Below are positions 62,517-64,000 of a stretch of 64,000 bases of DNA, one piece after another (the stretch's first letter is position 1; each line of letters opens with the position of its first letter). A model generated the notes under the pieces. That model was given only the letters and a program-made list of their open reading frames with translations. It was not told the origin of the DNA and did no database searches. The position numbers and the translations under genes were made by a program. This stretch comes from Varunaivibrio sulfuroxidans (lineage in GTDB: Bacteria > Pseudomonadota > Alphaproteobacteria > Rhodospirillales > Magnetovibrionaceae), in NCBI RefSeq assembly GCF_029318635.1, contig NZ_CP119676.1, forward strand, positions 124,001 through 188,000, in the 5' to 3' direction.

Positions 62517-64000
62517 TTACGAGGCGGCGCGCTCCGTGGGGCGTGCCTTTTTTTTGTTTCCTTCCCCCTTATCTTCTTCGGCGAAGCGGGCGAGCAGCGT
62601 CATCATCGGCGGAATGATCAAAAGCGTCAGGACGGCGGAAAGGGTCAGGCCGCCGACGACCACCGAACCCAAGCCCCGGTACAGCTCGGATCCGGCGCCG
62701 GGGAAAATCACCAAGGGCAGCATCCCCACGACACTGGTCAGGGTGGACATGAAGATCGGTCTGATCCGGTTGCGTGTCGAGGCGATGATGGCGTCTTCCA
62801 GTTCCATGGCGTCCCGGCGCAGATGATAGAGCGTCTGGTGGACGAGCAAAATGGCGTTGTTGACGACGATGCCGATGAGAATGATAAAGCCGAGCAGGGT
62901 TAGCATGTCGAGCGGCTGGGGAACGAACAGGTTGAGCAGCGCCAGGCCGCCGACCCCCCCCGCGGTGGCCAGCGGCACCGAAAGAACGATGACGAAGGGA
63001 TAAATGAAACTCTCGAACAACACCGCCATGACCAGATAAACGATGACGATGGCGATCAGAAGGTTGAGCGCCATGGCGTCCCAGGCCTGGGAAAGTTTAT
63101 TGGCGGTGCCGGCCAGGTTGACGTGCACGCCCTGGGGCAGGCCGTCCGCGTAAAGCTTCTGCACGACGTCTTTGCGAATCAGGGCGATCGCGCTTTCCAG
63201 CGCCATTTTTTTCGATGGACGGACCTGGATGGTGACGGTGCGCTCGCGTTCGATATGGCGAATTTCGGTGGGGCCGGCGGTGACGACGACCTTGGCGAGC
63301 GAACTCAGCGGCACGATGGCCCCGCTTGCGGTGACGATCGGCATGGTGGAGACGCCCTGGGTGCGGGTGATGTGTCTTTGCGGTCCCATCAAGGTCAGAT
63401 CCAGACGCTGCCCATCGACGGTGATCTCGGCGACCCTGAGGCCGTCGTTGAAGGCGTCCACGGTTTGGGTGAACTCCCGTGTGGTGATGGCGTTGTTCGC
63501 CAAGCGGGTGGGGTCGGGAATGATCCGCACTTCCGGCGCGCCCAGTTCGAGCCCCGGCCTGGGGCGCAGTTGATTGCCTTCGTCCCGGGGCAGGATTTTC
63601 TCGATCAAATCGGTGGCGGTGATGGCGACGGCGAGGATCTTGTTCAGGTCGGGCCCCGAAATGTTGACGTCGATCGACCGCCCGCTGCCCACGGCGCGCC
63701 CGAAAAGGGACGGTTGCGACATAAAGCCGAAAGTTCCCGGTTCCTTGAACAAAGGCTTGCGCAAGATCGGGATCAGTTCGCCGGCCCGGGCGGGATCGAC
63801 GGCGCTGGCGCCGACGAAGGTCGTGGTCGATCGGGCGATGAAGAAAAAATTGGCGATCCGGGGTGGTCCCTTGGCGTCGCTTGCGCCGTCTTTTCGCGGC
63901 TGCCACAGTGGGCGCACGGCGTCCTCGATGCGCTGGGCGATCCGGGTCGTGGTGGCGAGGTTGTAGCCGGGCGGCGGGATTACCGCGCCGAAAACCAGAT
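62517..64000 (-). CDS. RND efflux permease (AcrB/MexB-like), 3' part
   Basis: The final ~494 residues of an inner-membrane RND pump gene that continues past the right edge. The start of the visible part has VIPPPGYN, usual in the RND porter domain. Six C-terminal spans follow, with LVMAVLFESFIYPFVIVLSVPLA and GFIILIGIVVNNAILLVH as markers, then a NRIRPIFMSTLTSVVGMLPL loop and a charged cytoplasmic tail. Substrate (hydrophobic drugs or metals) cannot be told, as the transmembrane segment carrying the Asp-Asp or metal residues is beyond the edge. Confidence 0.9.
   Translation of the reverse strand, partial: LVFGAVIPPPGYNLATTTRIAQRIEDAVRPLWQPRKDGASDAKGPPRIANFFFIARSTTTFVGASAVDPARAGELIPILRKPLFKEPGTFGFMSQPSLFGRAVGSGRSIDVNISGPDLNKILAVAITATDLIEKILPRDEGNQLRPRPGLELGAPEVRIIPDPTRLANNAITTREFTQTVDAFNDGLRVAEITVDGQRLDLTLMGPQRHITRTQGVSTMPIVTASGAIVPLSSLAKVVVTAGPTEIRHIERERTVTIQVRPSKKMALESAIALIRKDVVQKLYADGLPQGVHVNLAGTANKLSQAWDAMALNLLIAIVIVYLVMAVLFESFIYPFVIVLSVPLATAGGVGGLALLNLFVPQPLDMLTLLGFIILIGIVVNNAILLVHQTLYHLRRDAMELEDAIIASTRNRIRPIFMSTLTSVVGMLPLVIFPGAGSELYRGLGSVVVGGLTLSAVLTLLIIPPMMTLLARFAEEDKGEGNKKKARPTERAAS

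Overview
The window reads as a chromosomal segment of an alphaproteobacterium, most like the Rhodospirillales. The evidence is the high GC content, alphaproteobacterial gene orders (lptF-lptG-lptD-surA-pdxA-rsmA; DUF2066 protein, CDP-alcohol phosphotransferase, AI-2E permease, HdaA-type ATPase; purM-purN; ppk-ppx; RNase D next to aspS) and protein types common there, such as cytoplasmic PAS chemoreceptors and a BigR/SqrR-like regulator. No tRNA, rRNA, CRISPR array or complete transposase gene was recognised. Layout: 1-10.7 kb holds an EAL-protein fragment, an SDR enzyme, yicC-gmk, and the envelope block rsmA/pdxA/surA/lptD/lptG/lptF. From 10.8 to 25.2 kb lies a mixed block (FAD oxidase, FkbM methyltransferase, Sua5/TsaC, CysQ, a lysozyme array, and an AmmeMemoRadiSam trio) that separates lptF from pepA; these two are divergent neighbours in E. 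coli. From 25.4 to 39.2 kb come pepA-holC, an iron-sulfur oxidoreductase, a frameshifted ABC-F gene, ndk, purN-purM, and the DUF2066-to-HdaA operon. From 39.3 to 52.8 kb are a chemoreceptor with a C-terminal globin, a nested-palindrome repeat element, ppk-ppx, rnd, a histidine kinase, aspS and a diguanylate cyclase. From 53.2 to 64 kb are an HlyD/FtsX/ATPase exporter, a ROK kinase, two unknown genes, an ArsR-type thiol-sensor candidate, tusA, and the 3' part of an RND pump gene cut by the window edge. The standout is at 15.4-22.3 kb: four tandem units of about 1.35 kb. Each encodes a secreted, cysteine-containing protein of about 200 residues followed by a T4-type (GH24-like) lysozyme domain. 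Only the last unit in transcription order carries the full lysozyme, fused to LysM and a long Pro/Ala/Ser-rich tail. The other three lysozymes stop at the same breakpoint, and each differs in its N-terminal segment. The full lysozyme has no Sec signal while its partner does, which is the arrangement expected of a peptidoglycan-degrading effector with a periplasmic immunity protein. The truncated units look like reserve cassettes or remnants of repeated duplication. This function is inferred, not shown. A second theme is repetitive DNA: a 135-bp near-identical element present twice (one copy supplies the holC stop codon), REP-like palindromes at three places, and many very short tandem duplications, some inside genes (pdxA, the first partner gene) and one triplicating the purM start region.
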